Positions 21,210 to 31,116 of a DNA stretch of 64,000 nucleotides are shown here, piece after piece (position 1 is the stretch's first letter; the number at the start of each line of letters is the position of its first letter). The notes under the pieces are model-generated. The model worked only from the letters and a program-made list of their open reading frames with translations, did not search any database and was not told where the DNA came from. The stretch spans positions 1,990,001-2,054,000 of the forward strand of contig NZ_AP025944.1 in assembly GCF_024349685.1 (NCBI RefSeq), written 5' to 3'. The translations under genes and the position numbers were made by a program. This stretch comes from Pseudomonas sp. LRP2-20. GTDB lineage: Bacteria; Pseudomonadota; Gammaproteobacteria; Pseudomonadales; Pseudomonadaceae.

Positions 21210-22652
21210 ATGAAACCCGCCCGACTACGCGCCGACCTGCTCGCCGGCCTGACCACTTCGTTTGCCTTGGTGCCCGAATGCATCGCCTTTGCCCTGGTGG
21301 CCCATCTCAACCCATTGATGGGCCTGTATGGCGCCTTCATCATCTGCACCCTCACGGCGTTGTTCGGCGGCCGCCCGGGGATGATTTCCGGCGCCGCAGG
21401 TTCGATGGCGGTGGTGATCGTCGCCCTGGTGGTGCAACACGGTGTGCAATACCTGCTGGCCACGGTGCTGCTGGGCGGGGTGGTGATGATCCTGTTCGGC
21501 CTGTTGCGACTGGGCAAGCTGGTGCGCCTGGTGCCGTACCCGGTGATGCTCGGCTTCGTCAACGGCCTGGCGATCGTCATCGCCATGGCTCAGCTCGAAC
21601 ACTTCAAGGACGGTGAGCACTGGCTAGCCGGCGCGCCGCTGTACCTGATGATCGGCCTGGTGGCACTGACCATGCTGGTGGTCTACGTGCTGCCGAAGTT
21701 GACCCGCGCGGTGCCACCGGCGCTGGTGGCGATTCTCGGGGTTGGCATGCTGGTGTACCTGCTCGACCTGCCGACACGCACCCTCGGCGACATGGCGCAC
21801 ATCGCTGGCGGCCTGCCGCAGCTGGCCTTGCCGCAGGTGCCGTGGAACCTGGAAACCCTGAAGATCGTCGCCCCCTACGCGGTGCTGATGGCCATGGTCG
21901 GCTTGCTGGAAACCCTGCTGACGCTCAACCTGACCGATGAAATCACCGAGAGCCGCGGCTACCCGGACCGCGAATGCGTGGCCCTGGGGGCGGCCAACAT
22001 GCTCTCTGGCCTGTGCGGTGGCATGGGCGGCTGCGCGATGATCGGCCAGACCGTGATCAACCTCAGCTCCAATGGCCGTGGTCGGCTGTCGGGGGTGGTG
22101 GCCGGGGTGATGATCCTGCTGTTCGTGCTGTTCCTGTCGCCGCTGATCGAGCGCATCCCGCTGGCGGCGCTGGTCGGGGTTATGTTCGTGGTGGCCCAGC
22201 AGACCTTTGCCTGGGCCTCGCTGCGCGTGCTGCACAAGGTGCCGGTGAGCGATGTGCTGGCGATCATCGCAGTCACGGTGGTGACGGTGTTCACCGACCT
22301 GGCCATGGCGGTGTTGTTCGGTATCGTCATCGCGGCGGTGAACTTTGCCTGGCAGCATGCCCGCGAGCTGTATGCCGACAGCCACGAGGACGGGGAAGGG
22401 GGCAAGCACTACCAGGTGCATGGCACACTGTTCTTTGCCTCGACCGCGCCATTTCTCAACCAGTTCGACCCGGCCAATGACCCGGACAAGGTCACCCTTG
22501 ATTGCCAGCATTTGAGCTTTGTCGATTATTCGGCGATTGCCGCGCTGAAGACCTTGCGTGAGCGCTATGCCAAGGCGGGCAAGCATTTGCGTGTGGTGCA
22601 CCTTTCCGAGCGCTGCAAGAAGCTGCTGAAGCGGGCTGGCGAGCAGCACTGA
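21210..22652 (+). CDS. SulP-family inorganic anion transporter with STAS domain
   Basis: This 480-residue membrane protein has the SulP architecture. About eleven to thirteen hydrophobic segments lie in residues 10-385, starting with ADLLAGLTTSFALVPECIAF, and a C-terminal STAS domain covers about 390-478. The STAS part reads DPDKVTLDCQHLSFVDYSAIAALKTL. The family carries sulfate, bicarbonate, dicarboxylates and other anions; the substrate here is not evident. I use ATG 21210, with AGG six bases upstream; ATG 21204 is an alternative. It is divergent from the secretin-domain gene and followed by a REP pair. No carbonic anhydrase gene is adjacent. Confidence 0.88.
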   Translation: MKPARLRADLLAGLTTSFALVPECIAFALVAHLNPLMGLYGAFIICTLTALFGGRPGMISGAAGSMAVVIVALVVQHGVQYLLATVLLGGVVMILFGLLRLGKLVRLVPYPVMLGFVNGLAIVIAMAQLEHFKDGEHWLAGAPLYLMIGLVALTMLVVYVLPKLTRAVPPALVAILGVGMLVYLLDLPTRTLGDMAHIAGGLPQLALPQVPWNLETLKIVAPYAVLMAMVGLLETLLTLNLTDEITESRGYPDRECVALGAANMLSGLCGGMGGCAMIGQTVINLSSNGRGRLSGVVAGVMILLFVLFLSPLIERIPLAALVGVMFVVAQQTFAWASLRVLHKVPVSDVLAIIAVTVVTVFTDLAMAVLFGIVIAAVNFAWQHARELYADSHEDGEGGKHYQVHGTLFFASTAPFLNQFDPANDPDKVTLDCQHLSFVDYSAIAALKTLRERYAKAGKHLRVVHLSERCKKLLKRAGEQH

Positions 22653-22661
22653 GCATCGTTG

Positions 22662-22757
22662 TGGCCTGCACTGGCCTCTTCGCGGGCAAGCCCGCTCCCA
22701 TAGGGGTTACGCGATCCCTGTGGGAGCGGGCTTGCCCGCGAAGAGGCCGGTGCAGGT
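22662..22757. repeat. Inverted REP pair
   Basis: Two facing REP copies at about 22663-22704 and 22716-22756 occupy the space between the convergent SulP and EF-G2 genes. The outer ends also pair (GCCTGCACTGGCCTCTT against AAGAGGCCGGTGCAGG). This long hairpin may act as a bidirectional 3' boundary. Confidence 0.85.
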
Positions 22758-22764
22758 GAAAGGC

Positions 22765-24876
22765 TTACTCCCCGCGGTTCTTTTTAACGATGGCATCGGC
22801 AATGCTCGCCGGTGCCTCGGCATACCGAGTGAACTCCATCGAAAAGCTCGCCCGCCCCTGGGTCATCGAGCGCATCGAGGTGGCATAGCCGAACATCTCG
22901 CCCAACGGCACCTCGGCGCGGATCACCTTGCCGGCCGGCGTCTCGTCGCCATCCTGGATCATGCCCCGGCGCCGGCTCAAGTCGCCGAGAATATCGCCCT
23001 GATACTCTTCCGGTGTCACTACCTCGACCTTCATCACCGGCTCCAGCAACACCGCGCCGCCCTTTTGCGACAGCTGCTTGGTGGCCATGGAGGCGGCAAT
23101 CTTGTAGGCCATCTCGTTGGAGTCGACGTCGTGGTAGGAGCCGTCGAATACTGCCGCTTTCAGGTTGATCAGCGGATAACCTGCCAGCACGCCGTTCTTC
23201 ATCTGCTCCTCGATGCCTTTCTGGATCGCCGGGATGTACTCGCGCGGCACCACGCCACCGACGATCTCGTTGATGAACTCCAGGCCTTCCTTGCCCTCAT
23301 CGCCGGGCGCGAAGCGGATCCAGCAGTGGCCATACTGGCCGCGCCCGCCGGACTGGCGAACGAAGCGGCCTTCGATCTCGCAGGTGTTGCGGATCTTCTC
23401 GCGGTAGGCCACCTGCGGCTTGCCGATATTGGCGTCGACGTTGAACTCGCGTTTCATGCGGTCGACGATGATGTCCAGGTGCAGTTCGCCCATGCCGGAG
23501 ATGATGGTCTGGCCGGTTTCTTCGTCAGTGCGCACGCGGAACGACGGGTCTTCCTGGGCCAGCTTGCCCAGGGCGATGCCCATCTTTTCCTGGTCGCCCT
23601 TGGTCTTGGGCTCCACCGCCACCGAGATCACCGGGTCGGGGAAGTCCATGCGTTCGAGGATGATCGGCTTGTCGATGTCGCACAGGGTATCGCCGGTGGT
23701 GACATCCTTCATGCCGATCAGCGCGGCGATGTCACCGGCGCATACGTCCTTGATCTCGGCGCGCTGGTTGGCGTGCATCTGCACCATGCGGCCGATACGT
23801 TCCTTCTTGCCTTTCACCGAATTGAGCACGGCGTTGCCTGAGCTGAGCACGCCGGAATACACCCGGGCGAAGGTCAGGGTGCCGACGAAGGGGTCGGTGG
23901 CGATCTTGAAGGCCAGGGCGGAGAACGGCTCTTTGTCGTCGGCGTGACGTTCCAGGTGTTTTTCTTCGTCGTCCGGGTCGGTGCCCTTGATCGCCGGGAT
24001 CTCCGAGGGGGCGGGCAGGTAGTCGATGACCGCGTCGAGCATCAGCGGCACGCCCTTGTTCTTGAACGACGAGCCGAGGATGGTCGGGACGATTTCATTG
24101 GCGATGGTGCGCTGGCGCAGGGCGGCCTTGATTTCATCGACGCTCAGTTCCTCGCCTTCGAGAAACTTCATGGTCAGCTCATCATTGGCTTCGGCGGCGG
24201 CCTCGATCATGTGCGCGCGCCATTCGTCGGCCAACGCCTGCAGTTCGGCGGGAATGTCTTCTTCGCGGTAGCTGGTGCCCTGGTCGTTGTCGTTCCAGTA
24301 GATCGCCTTCATCTTCACCAGGTCGATCTGGCCGATGAAGTTCTCCTCGCTGCCGATGGCCAGCTGGATCGGCACCGGGTGGTGGCCCAGGCGCTGGTCG
24401 ATCTGCTTGACCACCCGCAGGAAGTCAGCCCCCTGGCGGTCCATCTTGTTGATGTAGGCCAGGCGCGGCACGTGGTACTTGTTGGCCTGGCGCCAGACCG
24501 TTTCGGATTGCGGCTCGACGCCGTCGGCGCCGCTGAACACCACCACCGCGCCATCGAGCACGCGCAGCGAGCGCTCCACCTCGATGGTGAAGTCGACGTG
24601 GCCTGGGGTGTCGATGATGTTGAAGCGGTACTTGTCGGCGAACTGCTTGGTCGAGCCTTGCCAGAAGGCCGTGGTCGCCGCCGAGGTGATGGTGATGCCG
24701 CGCTCCTGCTCCTGGGCCATCCAGTCCATGGTCGCGGCGCCATCGTGCACCTCGCCCATCTTGTGGTTGACCCCGGTGTAGAACAGGATGCGCTCGGTGG
24801 TGGTGGTCTTGCCAGCATCCACGTGGGCGACGATGCCGATATTGCGGTACAGCTCGATGGGCGTTGTACGGGCCAT
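22765..24876 (-). CDS. fusB: Elongation factor G, second paralogue
   Basis: The 703-residue protein has all EF-G domains. The GTPase domain has [14 protein letters not shown] (P-loop), DTPGHVDF and NKMD, and domains II-V follow to residue 703. EF-G moves tRNA and mRNA on the ribosome and, with RRF, recycles it. It stands alone, not in the rpsL-rpsG-fusA-tuf operon, so it is the second EF-G known in P. putida and other pseudomonads. ATG 24876 begins [16 protein letters not shown]. Division of labour between the two copies cannot be read here. Confidence 0.93.
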   Translation of the reverse strand: MARTTPIELYRNIGIVAHVDAGKTTTTERILFYTGVNHKMGEVHDGAATMDWMAQEQERGITITSAATTAFWQGSTKQFADKYRFNIIDTPGHVDFTIEVERSLRVLDGAVVVFSGADGVEPQSETVWRQANKYHVPRLAYINKMDRQGADFLRVVKQIDQRLGHHPVPIQLAIGSEENFIGQIDLVKMKAIYWNDNDQGTSYREEDIPAELQALADEWRAHMIEAAAEANDELTMKFLEGEELSVDEIKAALRQRTIANEIVPTILGSSFKNKGVPLMLDAVIDYLPAPSEIPAIKGTDPDDEEKHLERHADDKEPFSALAFKIATDPFVGTLTFARVYSGVLSSGNAVLNSVKGKKERIGRMVQMHANQRAEIKDVCAGDIAALIGMKDVTTGDTLCDIDKPIILERMDFPDPVISVAVEPKTKGDQEKMGIALGKLAQEDPSFRVRTDEETGQTIISGMGELHLDIIVDRMKREFNVDANIGKPQVAYREKIRNTCEIEGRFVRQSGGRGQYGHCWIRFAPGDEGKEGLEFINEIVGGVVPREYIPAIQKGIEEQMKNGVLAGYPLINLKAAVFDGSYHDVDSNEMAYKIAASMATKQLSQKGGAVLLEPVMKVEVVTPEEYQGDILGDLSRRRGMIQDGDETPAGKVIRAEVPLGEMFGYATSMRSMTQGRASFSMEFTRYAEAPASIADAIVKKNRGE

Positions 24877-24949
24877 GACGGACTACCTGCGGCGATGCGG
24901 ATTCTCCCACGGTAGCAGAGCGGGGGAATCCTGCCTGACCGCCGGGCCG

Positions 24950-25375
24950 TCAGTCAGCCTGGGCTTGCAGCATCCATTGGCCGTCGATTTCGCGGGCCAG
25001 GCCGCTGGCCGGCAGCAGGGCCAGCAGGCGCTCGTGCAGGGCCGTTTCGGTGAAGGTCTTGAGGGTGGCGAGGTCCAGCGCACCGATCAGGCTGAGGTCG
25101 GCCTTGGTGTACGACAGCCAGGCCTTTTTCAGCACCTGGGCGACGTCGCTGCCGGCGGTGCTGGCGAAGCGGCGGTGCCACGGGCGGCCTTCGAAGGTGA
25201 AATTGTGGGCGTGGCTGTAGCTGCTTTCATCGCTGCCTTCGGCGCAGCGGTAACAGCTGCACGGGCCTTCGCCGAAGGCGTTGCGCAGGTAGCTGTTGAA
25301 GTCCACGACGGGCTTGAGGGTCAGGCGTTTGTCGACCTCGAACAGGTCGGCGATCAGGGGTTCTTCGGCGCTCAC
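24950..25375 (-). CDS. Conserved hypothetical protein with CSCYRC motif
   Basis: A 141-residue soluble protein of unknown function. GTG 25375 is the likely start, as GAGG lies eight bases upstream and no better start exists. Residues 30-45 hold GEGPCSCYRCAEGSDES, three closely spaced cysteines that could bind a metal, followed by HAHNFTFEGRPWHRRF, rich in histidine and arginine. The C-terminal half is helical. It has no signal peptide or membrane segment. It lies 73 bases upstream of the EF-G2 gene on the same strand and could be cotranscribed. Confidence 0.7.
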   Translation of the reverse strand: MSAEEPLIADLFEVDKRLTLKPVVDFNSYLRNAFGEGPCSCYRCAEGSDESSYSHAHNFTFEGRPWHRRFASTAGSDVAQVLKKAWLSYTKADLSLIGALDLATLKTFTETALHERLLALLPASGLAREIDGQWMLQAQAD

Positions 25376-25457
25376 TCAGGTGTCCTCGTGTGGTGTGGCG
25401 TGCATCGGCGGGCACCCTAACAGATCAGGCCTTTCAGATCACCTGTTGCAGGTCTGA

Positions 25458-25570
25458 CCCTTTCGCGGATGAATCGTGGCGCCGAACCGCCGCTCCCACA
25501 GATACTGTGCACATCGTGAGCAATGAGAAATTCCTGTGGGAGCGGGCTTGCCCGCGAAGAGTCCGCTAGA
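25458..25570. repeat. REP pair, one copy degenerate
   Basis: A full REP copy occupies about 25530-25566. The facing partner at about 25460-25504 keeps only TTCGCGG and CCGCTCCCACAG. It lies between the divergent CSCYRC-motif gene and the next small gene. Confidence 0.7.
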
Positions 25571-25638
25571 GACAACAGCGATCACCTGCCGTACTCTACG
25601 CGCCTTCACGCTTATACATCCCTTTGAGGTAACCCCGC

Positions 25639-25941
25639 TTGAGCACCAAGTACCCGTACACCGCCACCGTGACTGTCAGCGCCGAAGACCGCGGCGGCGA
25701 CACCGAGGCCTCGGAAAACCCCAACATGCGCGTGGGCCTGGAAGCGGTGACCGAAACCCTGAAGAAGGTGCATTTCGTCGGTACGCTCGCGGCCCCCGAG
25801 AAATCCGCCACGCACATCTGCGTGACCCTGGAGAACGGTCTGACCTACTACGGCCCGATCGTCAACGGCCACGCTGAACTCGAAGGCGGCTGGATCGCCT
25901 TCGAGTCCGACATGCTCACCCCTGAAGAACTGGGCCTGTAA
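25639..25941 (+). CDS. Conserved small hypothetical protein
   Basis: A 100-residue acidic soluble protein of unknown function. The start is TTG 25639, with GAGG ten bases upstream; the first in-frame ATG would remove 29 well-formed residues. The sequence begins STKYPYTATVTVSAEDRGG and ends DMLTPEELGL, with alternating beta-like segments (HICVTLENGLTYYGPIVNG). No known motif was recognised. It converges with the transaminase gene, leaving 8 bases between stops. Confidence 0.65.
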   Translation: MSTKYPYTATVTVSAEDRGGDTEASENPNMRVGLEAVTETLKKVHFVGTLAAPEKSATHICVTLENGLTYYGPIVNGHAELEGGWIAFESDMLTPEELGL

Positions 25942-25949
25942 GCCCCGAT

Positions 25950-27200
25950 TCAGTTCAGCTCGGCCAGGCACTGCTCGAGGATATCCAGCCCTTCCTCGAG
26001 CACCTCGGCCTCGATGGTCAGCGGTGCCAGCAGGCGAATGATGTGCCGCGCCTTGCCGCTGGGCATCAGCAGCAGCCCCTTGGCTCGCGCCGCCTCCATC
26101 ACCTTGGCCAGCTGGGCGGGCGCCGGGCTGCCATCGGCATTGACCAATTCGATGCCGCGCATGGCGCCGGTACCGGTCAGGCGGCCGATGTACGGGCTCA
26201 GGTTCGAGGCCTTCCAGCGGGCATGGCGGCCAACGATCGCCTGCTCCTGGCGCTCACCCCAGGTGGCGACGTTCTCGTCGGTCATCTGTGCCAGGCTCGC
26301 CAGCGCCGCCGCGCAGGCGATCGGGTTGCCCGAATAGGTGCCGCCCAGGCCGCCTTTGGGCAGCGCTGCCATCAGTTCCTGCCGCCCGACCACCGCACCC
26401 AGTGGCATGCCACCGGCGATGCTTTTCGCCAGCAACAGCAGGTCTGGTTCGATACCCAGACGCGGGAAGGCGAAGCGTTGGCCGGTGCGGCCGAAGCCGG
26501 ACTGGATCTCGTCGATGATGATCAGGATCCCGCGCTCGTCGCAGAAGCGCCGCAGCGCCTGGGCAAACGCCGGGTCGAGGGCGAGGAACCCACCTTCGCC
26601 TTGCACCGGCTCGAAGATGAACGCCGCCACGTCTTCTACCGCCAGCTCGACGCTGAACAGGCGATCCATGGCCTTGAGCGCCTGCTCGCAGGTGACGCCG
26701 GTATCGGCGCTGGGGTAGGGCAGGTGGTACACCGGCCCCGGCAGCTCACCGACCCGTTGCTTGTAAGGCGCGACCTTGCCGTTGAGGTTCAGGGTGGCCA
26801 GGGTGCGGCCGTGAAAGCCTCCGTCGAAGGCGATGATGGCGCGTTTACCGGTGGCGCCGCGGGCGACCTTCAGGGCGTTTTCCGCCGCTTCCGCGCCACT
26901 GTTGGTGAGCATGCCGGCCAGCGGGTAGTTGACCGGCACGAACTGGCGCAGGCGCTTCATCAATTCCAGGTACGGGCCATGGGGGGCGGCATTGAAGGCG
27001 TAGTGGGTGAGGCGGCTGGCCTGGGTCTGGATCGCTTCGACCACGGCCGGGTTGCAATGGCCCAGGTTGAGCACGCCGATGCCGCCGACAAAGTCGATGT
27101 AACGTTTGCCGTCGGTATCCCAGACTTCGGCATTACGCCCATGGGAAAGTGTGATCGGATGAACGATGGCGATGGATTGACTGATACTTTCCAGATTCAT
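25950..27200 (-). CDS. Class III PLP aminotransferase, GABA transaminase-like
   Basis: This enzyme belongs to the class III pyridoxal-phosphate aminotransferases, which include 4-aminobutyrate transaminase. Visible features are the NSGAEAAENALKVAR cofactor-binding segment near residue 110, IIIDEIQSGFGRTG with the PLP-contacting aspartate, and the Schiff-base lysine in LLLLAKSIAGGMPLGAV. Length (416) fits. ATG 27200 is used; GTG 27206 is a real alternative because AAGG sits five bases upstream of it. Downstream on the same side are a LysR regulator and a GABA-permease-like gene, so a role in uptake and breakdown of GABA or a related omega-amino acid is likely. No succinate-semialdehyde dehydrogenase is adjacent. 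Confidence 0.85.
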   Translation of the reverse strand: MNLESISQSIAIVHPITLSHGRNAEVWDTDGKRYIDFVGGIGVLNLGHCNPAVVEAIQTQASRLTHYAFNAAPHGPYLELMKRLRQFVPVNYPLAGMLTNSGAEAAENALKVARGATGKRAIIAFDGGFHGRTLATLNLNGKVAPYKQRVGELPGPVYHLPYPSADTGVTCEQALKAMDRLFSVELAVEDVAAFIFEPVQGEGGFLALDPAFAQALRRFCDERGILIIIDEIQSGFGRTGQRFAFPRLGIEPDLLLLAKSIAGGMPLGAVVGRQELMAALPKGGLGGTYSGNPIACAAALASLAQMTDENVATWGERQEQAIVGRHARWKASNLSPYIGRLTGTGAMRGIELVNADGSPAPAQLAKVMEAARAKGLLLMPSGKARHIIRLLAPLTIEAEVLEEGLDILEQCLAELN

Positions 27201-27299
27201 GGGCACGCGGACCTTGTTCGAGTTTCTTAATATCCAAGCGCGCCGCGGTATTATAGCGCAAACGAATTATTCGATTGCGGTCATTCCCCAGATTCATGA

Positions 27300-27405
27300 A
27301 CTGGCCCCTTCGCGGGCAAGCCCGCACCCACAGGGTCAGCGCAAGATTCAAGTCTTGTGTAGTACCTGTGGGAGCGGGCTTGCCCGCGAAGAGGCCAGTC
27401 CAGGC
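27300..27405. repeat. Inverted REP pair
   Basis: Two facing REP copies at about 27302-27337 and 27367-27402 lie between the transaminase gene start and the LysR regulator stop. The pair is well conserved apart from one CGCACCCAC variant in the left copy. Confidence 0.85.
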
Positions 27406-27409
27406 CATA

Positions 27410-28306
27410 TCAATCTCCCTTAGCCACCCGCTCGCGAATCCACTGCACGAACGCCTTGACCTTGGGCACTTCGGCGGCATGTTCGGCATGGGCAATGAAA
27501 TGCCGGCCATTGCTCGCCACCGGGTGGTCCCAGGCCACCACCAGCTTGCCTTCGCTCAGTTCCTCGGCCACCAGGTAGCGCGGAATCAGGGCGATGCCGC
27601 AGCCGGCGATGGCCGCCCGGATGCACAGGTAGAACGTGTCGAAGCGCGGCCCGTGGTAGCTGTTCTGGCTATGCAGGCCCAGCCCCAGGAACCATTCGTG
27701 CCAGGCCTCCGGCCGTGAGGCGCACTGCAGCAGCCGGTGTTCGGTGAGTGCCTGGGCGCTGTCGAAACGGTGCCGGGCCAGCACCTCGGGCGAGCACACC
27801 GGTACCACCTCCTCGCTGAACAGCTCGATGCAGGTGGCCCCCGGCCAGGTGCCCTGGCCGAAGAAGAAGGCGATATCGGCCTTGGCCTGCACCAGGTCGA
27901 ACGGCTCCAGCTCGTTGCGGATGTCCAGGTGGATGCGCGGGTGGCGGTCACCGAAGCCCTTGAGCCTGGGCACCAGCCAGCGCGCGCCGAAGGTCGGCTG
28001 GGTGGCGATGCGCAGCACCTCGGTCTCGTCGCCGTAGCTGAGGATGTAGCGGCTGGAGATGTCGATCTGGGTGAGGATCTTGTTCACCTCGGTGAGGTAC
28101 AGCGCGCCAGCCGGGGTCAGGTGCAGACGCCGGCGAATACGCTGGAACAGCGAATGCGACAGCATGTCCTCGAGCTGCGCAACCTGCTTGCTGACGGCGC
28201 TCTGGGTCAGGTGCAGCTCCTGTGCCGCACGGGTGAAGCTCAGGTGCCGGGCGGCGGCTTCGAAGCACTGCAGGGCGGTGGTCGAGGGCATCAGGCGTTT
28301 GGACAT
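27410..28306 (-). CDS. LysR-family transcriptional regulator (GcvA-like)
   Basis: The 298-residue protein has the N-terminal winged helix-turn-helix of LysR regulators (residues about 5-65, AARHLSFTRAAQELHLTQSAVSKQV) and a substrate-binding-like effector domain from about 90 to 295. ATG 28306 begins MSKRLMPSTTALQCFEAA, the GcvA-type N-terminus. It lies upstream of the transaminase on the same strand and divergent from the permease, with a 267-base gap that probably holds its operator. The likely targets are these two neighbours. Confidence 0.9.
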   Translation of the reverse strand: MSKRLMPSTTALQCFEAAARHLSFTRAAQELHLTQSAVSKQVAQLEDMLSHSLFQRIRRRLHLTPAGALYLTEVNKILTQIDISSRYILSYGDETEVLRIATQPTFGARWLVPRLKGFGDRHPRIHLDIRNELEPFDLVQAKADIAFFFGQGTWPGATCIELFSEEVVPVCSPEVLARHRFDSAQALTEHRLLQCASRPEAWHEWFLGLGLHSQNSYHGPRFDTFYLCIRAAIAGCGIALIPRYLVAEELSEGKLVVAWDHPVASNGRHFIAHAEHAAEVPKVKAFVQWIRERVAKGD

Positions 28307-28573
28307 GGCAGGCGCGTACCGAGCAAAAAAGGAAGAAGTTCATTCCGTACTGGAATCATGTGCTTCGAAAAGGTCGTTTGTTGACCTCGCCCTATAGATT
28401 AATACTGACCTCGAACAACGATTACAACCGGTACGGCGAAGAGGAGGCAAGTACGGCACCGGCGACATAAAACAACAACAACGAGCAATACGACCTGCAC
28501 GAATTCTGCTCCAACTTTTCAGCCGTCGACGGCAGCACAGCCGCACGCCGGCCGACCCATTCGAGGGTTCTCC

Positions 28574-29956
28574 ATGGCTTCGCTACACAACAACAAACAG
28601 CGTTCCTTGCAGCACGGCCTGACTTCGCGTCAGGTGTCCATGATTTCCATAGCCGGCATCATCGGTGCCGGCCTGTTCATCGGCTCTTCCAACGCCATTG
28701 CCACGGCTGGCCCGGCCATTCTCATCTCCTACGCCATGACCGGCCTGCTGGTGCTGCTGGTGATGCGCATGCTGGGCGAAATGGCCATCGCCAACCCCAA
28801 CAGCGGTTCGTTCTCCACCTACGCCTCCGAGGCCATCGGCCCGTGGGCCGGCTTCACCATCGGCTGGCTGTACTGGTGGTTCTGGGTACTGATCATTCCG
28901 GTCGAGGCCATCGCCGGCGCAGACATCCTGCATGCCTACTTCCCGGGCGTGCCGTCCTGGCTGTTCGCCTTCCTGATCATGGTGGTGCTGTCGGGCAGCA
29001 ACCTGGTCAGCGTGAAGAACTTCGGTGCGTTCGAGTACTGGTTCGCACTGGTCAAGGTGATCGCGATCATCGCCTTCATCGTGGTCTGCAGCCTGGCGGT
29101 GTTTGGCTTCTGGCCGCTGGCCGAGGTATCCGGCATCAGCCGCCTGTGGGACCACGGCGGGTTCATGCCCAACGGCTTCGGCACTGTGCTCGGTGGCGTG
29201 CTGATCACCATCTTCTCGTTCTTCGGCGCCGAGATCGTCACCATTGCCGCCGACGAAACCGCCAACCCGAAAGACAAGATCCGCCGCGCCACCAACCTGG
29301 TGGTGTACCGCATCGCGATCTTCTACCTGGCGTCGATCTTCCTGGTGGTGTCGCTGGTGGCCTGGAACGACCCAGGCCTGAAAGCTGTGGGCTCGTTCCA
29401 GCGCGTGCTGGAAGTGCTGAACGTGCCGGGCGCCAAGTTGCTGGTCGACCTGGTGGTGCTGGTGGCCGTGACCAGCTGCATGAACTCCGGCCTGTACACG
29501 GCGTCGCGGATGCTCTATTCGCTGGGTGCCCGTGGCCAGGCGCTGAGCATGACCAAGCGTATTTCCGGTGCTGGCGTGCCGACCGTGGCGGTAATCCTCT
29601 CGACCCTGGCAGGTTTCGTCGGTTGCTTCGTCAACTACGTGCTGCCGGGCAAGGTGTTCGGGTTCCTGCTGTCCACCACCGGTGCCATCGCCTTGCTGGT
29701 GTACCTGGTGATTGCCGTGTCGCAACTGCGCATGCGCGCCCGCGCCGAACGTGAAGGGCGGCCGCTGGAGCTGAAGATGTGGTTGTTCCCATGGCTGACG
29801 TGGCTGGTGATCGGCACCATCGTCATGGTCCTGGGCTACATGCTGTTGAGCGATGCCTACCGCTACGAGACGCTGATGACCGCTGGGGTGACCGCATTCA
29901 TCCTGCTGGTGTCGCTGACCCAGAAGGGCAGCAAGGTGGTTGCCCAGCCGGCTTGA
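28574..29956 (+). CDS. APC-family amino-acid permease, GABA permease-like
   Basis: A 460-residue permease of the amino acid-polyamine-organocation family with twelve membrane segments. The N-terminal helix 1 motif ISIAGIIGAGLFIGSSNAIATAGPA is the substrate-binding signature of the AAT/GabP subgroup, and FFGAEIVTIAADETANP is the family's helix 6 region. It imports an amino acid by proton symport. With the nearby GABA-type transaminase the substrate is probably GABA or a similar omega-amino acid, but this is inference. ATG 28574 has GAGGGT upstream. A hairpin AATGGGGGCG / CGCCCCCATT (29969-29993) follows the gene. Confidence 0.9.
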   Translation: MASLHNNKQRSLQHGLTSRQVSMISIAGIIGAGLFIGSSNAIATAGPAILISYAMTGLLVLLVMRMLGEMAIANPNSGSFSTYASEAIGPWAGFTIGWLYWWFWVLIIPVEAIAGADILHAYFPGVPSWLFAFLIMVVLSGSNLVSVKNFGAFEYWFALVKVIAIIAFIVVCSLAVFGFWPLAEVSGISRLWDHGGFMPNGFGTVLGGVLITIFSFFGAEIVTIAADETANPKDKIRRATNLVVYRIAIFYLASIFLVVSLVAWNDPGLKAVGSFQRVLEVLNVPGAKLLVDLVVLVAVTSCMNSGLYTASRMLYSLGARGQALSMTKRISGAGVPTVAVILSTLAGFVGCFVNYVLPGKVFGFLLSTTGAIALLVYLVIAVSQLRMRARAEREGRPLELKMWLFPWLTWLVIGTIVMVLGYMLLSDAYRYETLMTAGVTAFILLVSLTQKGSKVVAQPA

Positions 29957-29968
29957 GCTTTCTGCTTT

Positions 29969-29993
29969 AATGGGGGCGTTTCGCGCCCCCATT
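29969..29993. terminator. Hairpin after the permease gene
   Basis: Perfect 10-base arms AATGGGGGCG / CGCCCCCATT enclose a 5-base loop, 12 bases after the permease stop. A T-run is lacking on the plus strand, so termination may be partial. Confidence 0.5.
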
Positions 29994-30013
29994 CCAACAA
30001 GTACAGGCAGCGT

Positions 30014-30511
30014 ATGAACGACCCGATTGTTTCCCTCCAGGCCCTGGCCGCCCCCGAAGGCACTTGCTTCGGTTGTGGCTGTTCCCACCCTTGCGGCCTG
30101 CACCTGCAAAGCCACTGGGATGCCGACGGCATCCACCTGCTGTGCCGGCACTCACCCGACAGCACCTTCATCGGTTGGCCCGGCCTGGTCTACGGCGGCC
30201 TGCTGGCCATGCTGGTCGACTGCCATTCCAACTGGACCGCGATGGCGTACCACTACCGGGCCGAAGGCCGCGAAGCGGGCAGCCTGCCACGTATCGACTG
30301 CGTGACCGGCAGCCTCGGGCTGAATTACCTCAAACCCACGCCGATGGGGGTGGAGCTGCTGCTCAAGGCGCGCGTGGAAGGTGAAGTCGGGCGCAAGACC
30401 CGGGTCCTCTGCGAAGTCTGGGCCGGTGATGTGCTGACCGTCAGCGCCGACTCGGTGTTCGTGCGGGTGGACACCGAAAAGCTCAAGCTCAAGGCCCACG
30501 GTCAGGCCTAG
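30014..30511 (+). CDS. Hotdog-fold thioesterase-like protein (PaaI family)
   Basis: A 165-residue soluble protein with the hotdog thioesterase pattern: LVYGGLLAMLVDCHSNWTA is the core helix with an acidic residue, followed by the strands YLKPTPMGVELLLKARVE. The N-terminus has a FGCGCSHPCGLHL cluster of cysteines found in many PaaI-like members with an FxCGxxNPxGL-type motif. The family hydrolyses acyl-CoA thioesters; the actual acyl group is unknown. It stands alone after the permease. Confidence 0.8.
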   Translation: MNDPIVSLQALAAPEGTCFGCGCSHPCGLHLQSHWDADGIHLLCRHSPDSTFIGWPGLVYGGLLAMLVDCHSNWTAMAYHYRAEGREAGSLPRIDCVTGSLGLNYLKPTPMGVELLLKARVEGEVGRKTRVLCEVWAGDVLTVSADSVFVRVDTEKLKLKAHGQA

Positions 30512-30715
30512 ATACCGGCTCTTGAGCGATGGCGCCGCTGCGAACGCGTTTGCTGAATAAACTGATTGGGCGCTTAGGAAAAGTCCTATTTGGTTGCCAA
30601 CTGCGTGGCAATAGTCTTGCGTCGTTTCCAGATCAGGCTGTTTGTTTTTCAACTGCCTGTGGTTACCGACGTCAGTAGCCACTGAATTCGAGAGCGCATC
30701 AAAGGAGCCTATTCC

Positions 30716-31105
30716 ATGCGTTTTAATTGCAAGACATTGCCGCTTGCCGGCCTGCTCATGATCGTCGGCGGCTGCGCCGGCGTAACCGTGCCCAATGAGC
30801 AGATCGAACTGGCCCGCAACGCGGTCAGCCGTGCCGTTACCGCTGATGCTACCCAGTATGCTCCGGTGGAAATGCGTGCCGCCCACGAGAAGATGAGCGC
30901 AATGGACCGCGCCATGGGCGAGAAGAAGTTTGACCAGGCGCGCACCTTGGCCGAAGGAGCGACGGCCGATGCCCGCCTGGCCGAACGCACCGCCCAGGCC
31001 CTCAAGGCCAAGGAGCAGCTGGCGAGTGCCCGAGAGGGGATAGAGGTGCTCAGGCAGGAAATCCTGAATGCGCCTAGCAGCCCGACCGCCAACTCCGCTC
31101 ATTGA
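30716..31105 (+). CDS. DUF4398-type lipoprotein
   Basis: A 129-residue secreted lipoprotein. The lipobox is IVGGC, with the cysteine near residue 19 after a short hydrophobic stretch. The rest is predicted alpha-helical with heptad-like spacing (RNAVSRAV, AHEKMSAMDRAMGEKK, ARTLAEGATADARLAER), as in DUF4398 proteins. AAAGGAGCC precedes the ATG. Eleven bases separate it from the OmpA-like lipoprotein gene, and the two are commonly paired in pseudomonads, probably as an envelope-peptidoglycan link. Confidence 0.82.
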   Translation: MRFNCKTLPLAGLLMIVGGCAGVTVPNEQIELARNAVSRAVTADATQYAPVEMRAAHEKMSAMDRAMGEKKFDQARTLAEGATADARLAERTAQALKAKEQLASAREGIEVLRQEILNAPSSPTANSAH

Positions 31106-31116
31106 AGGAAGTGACC

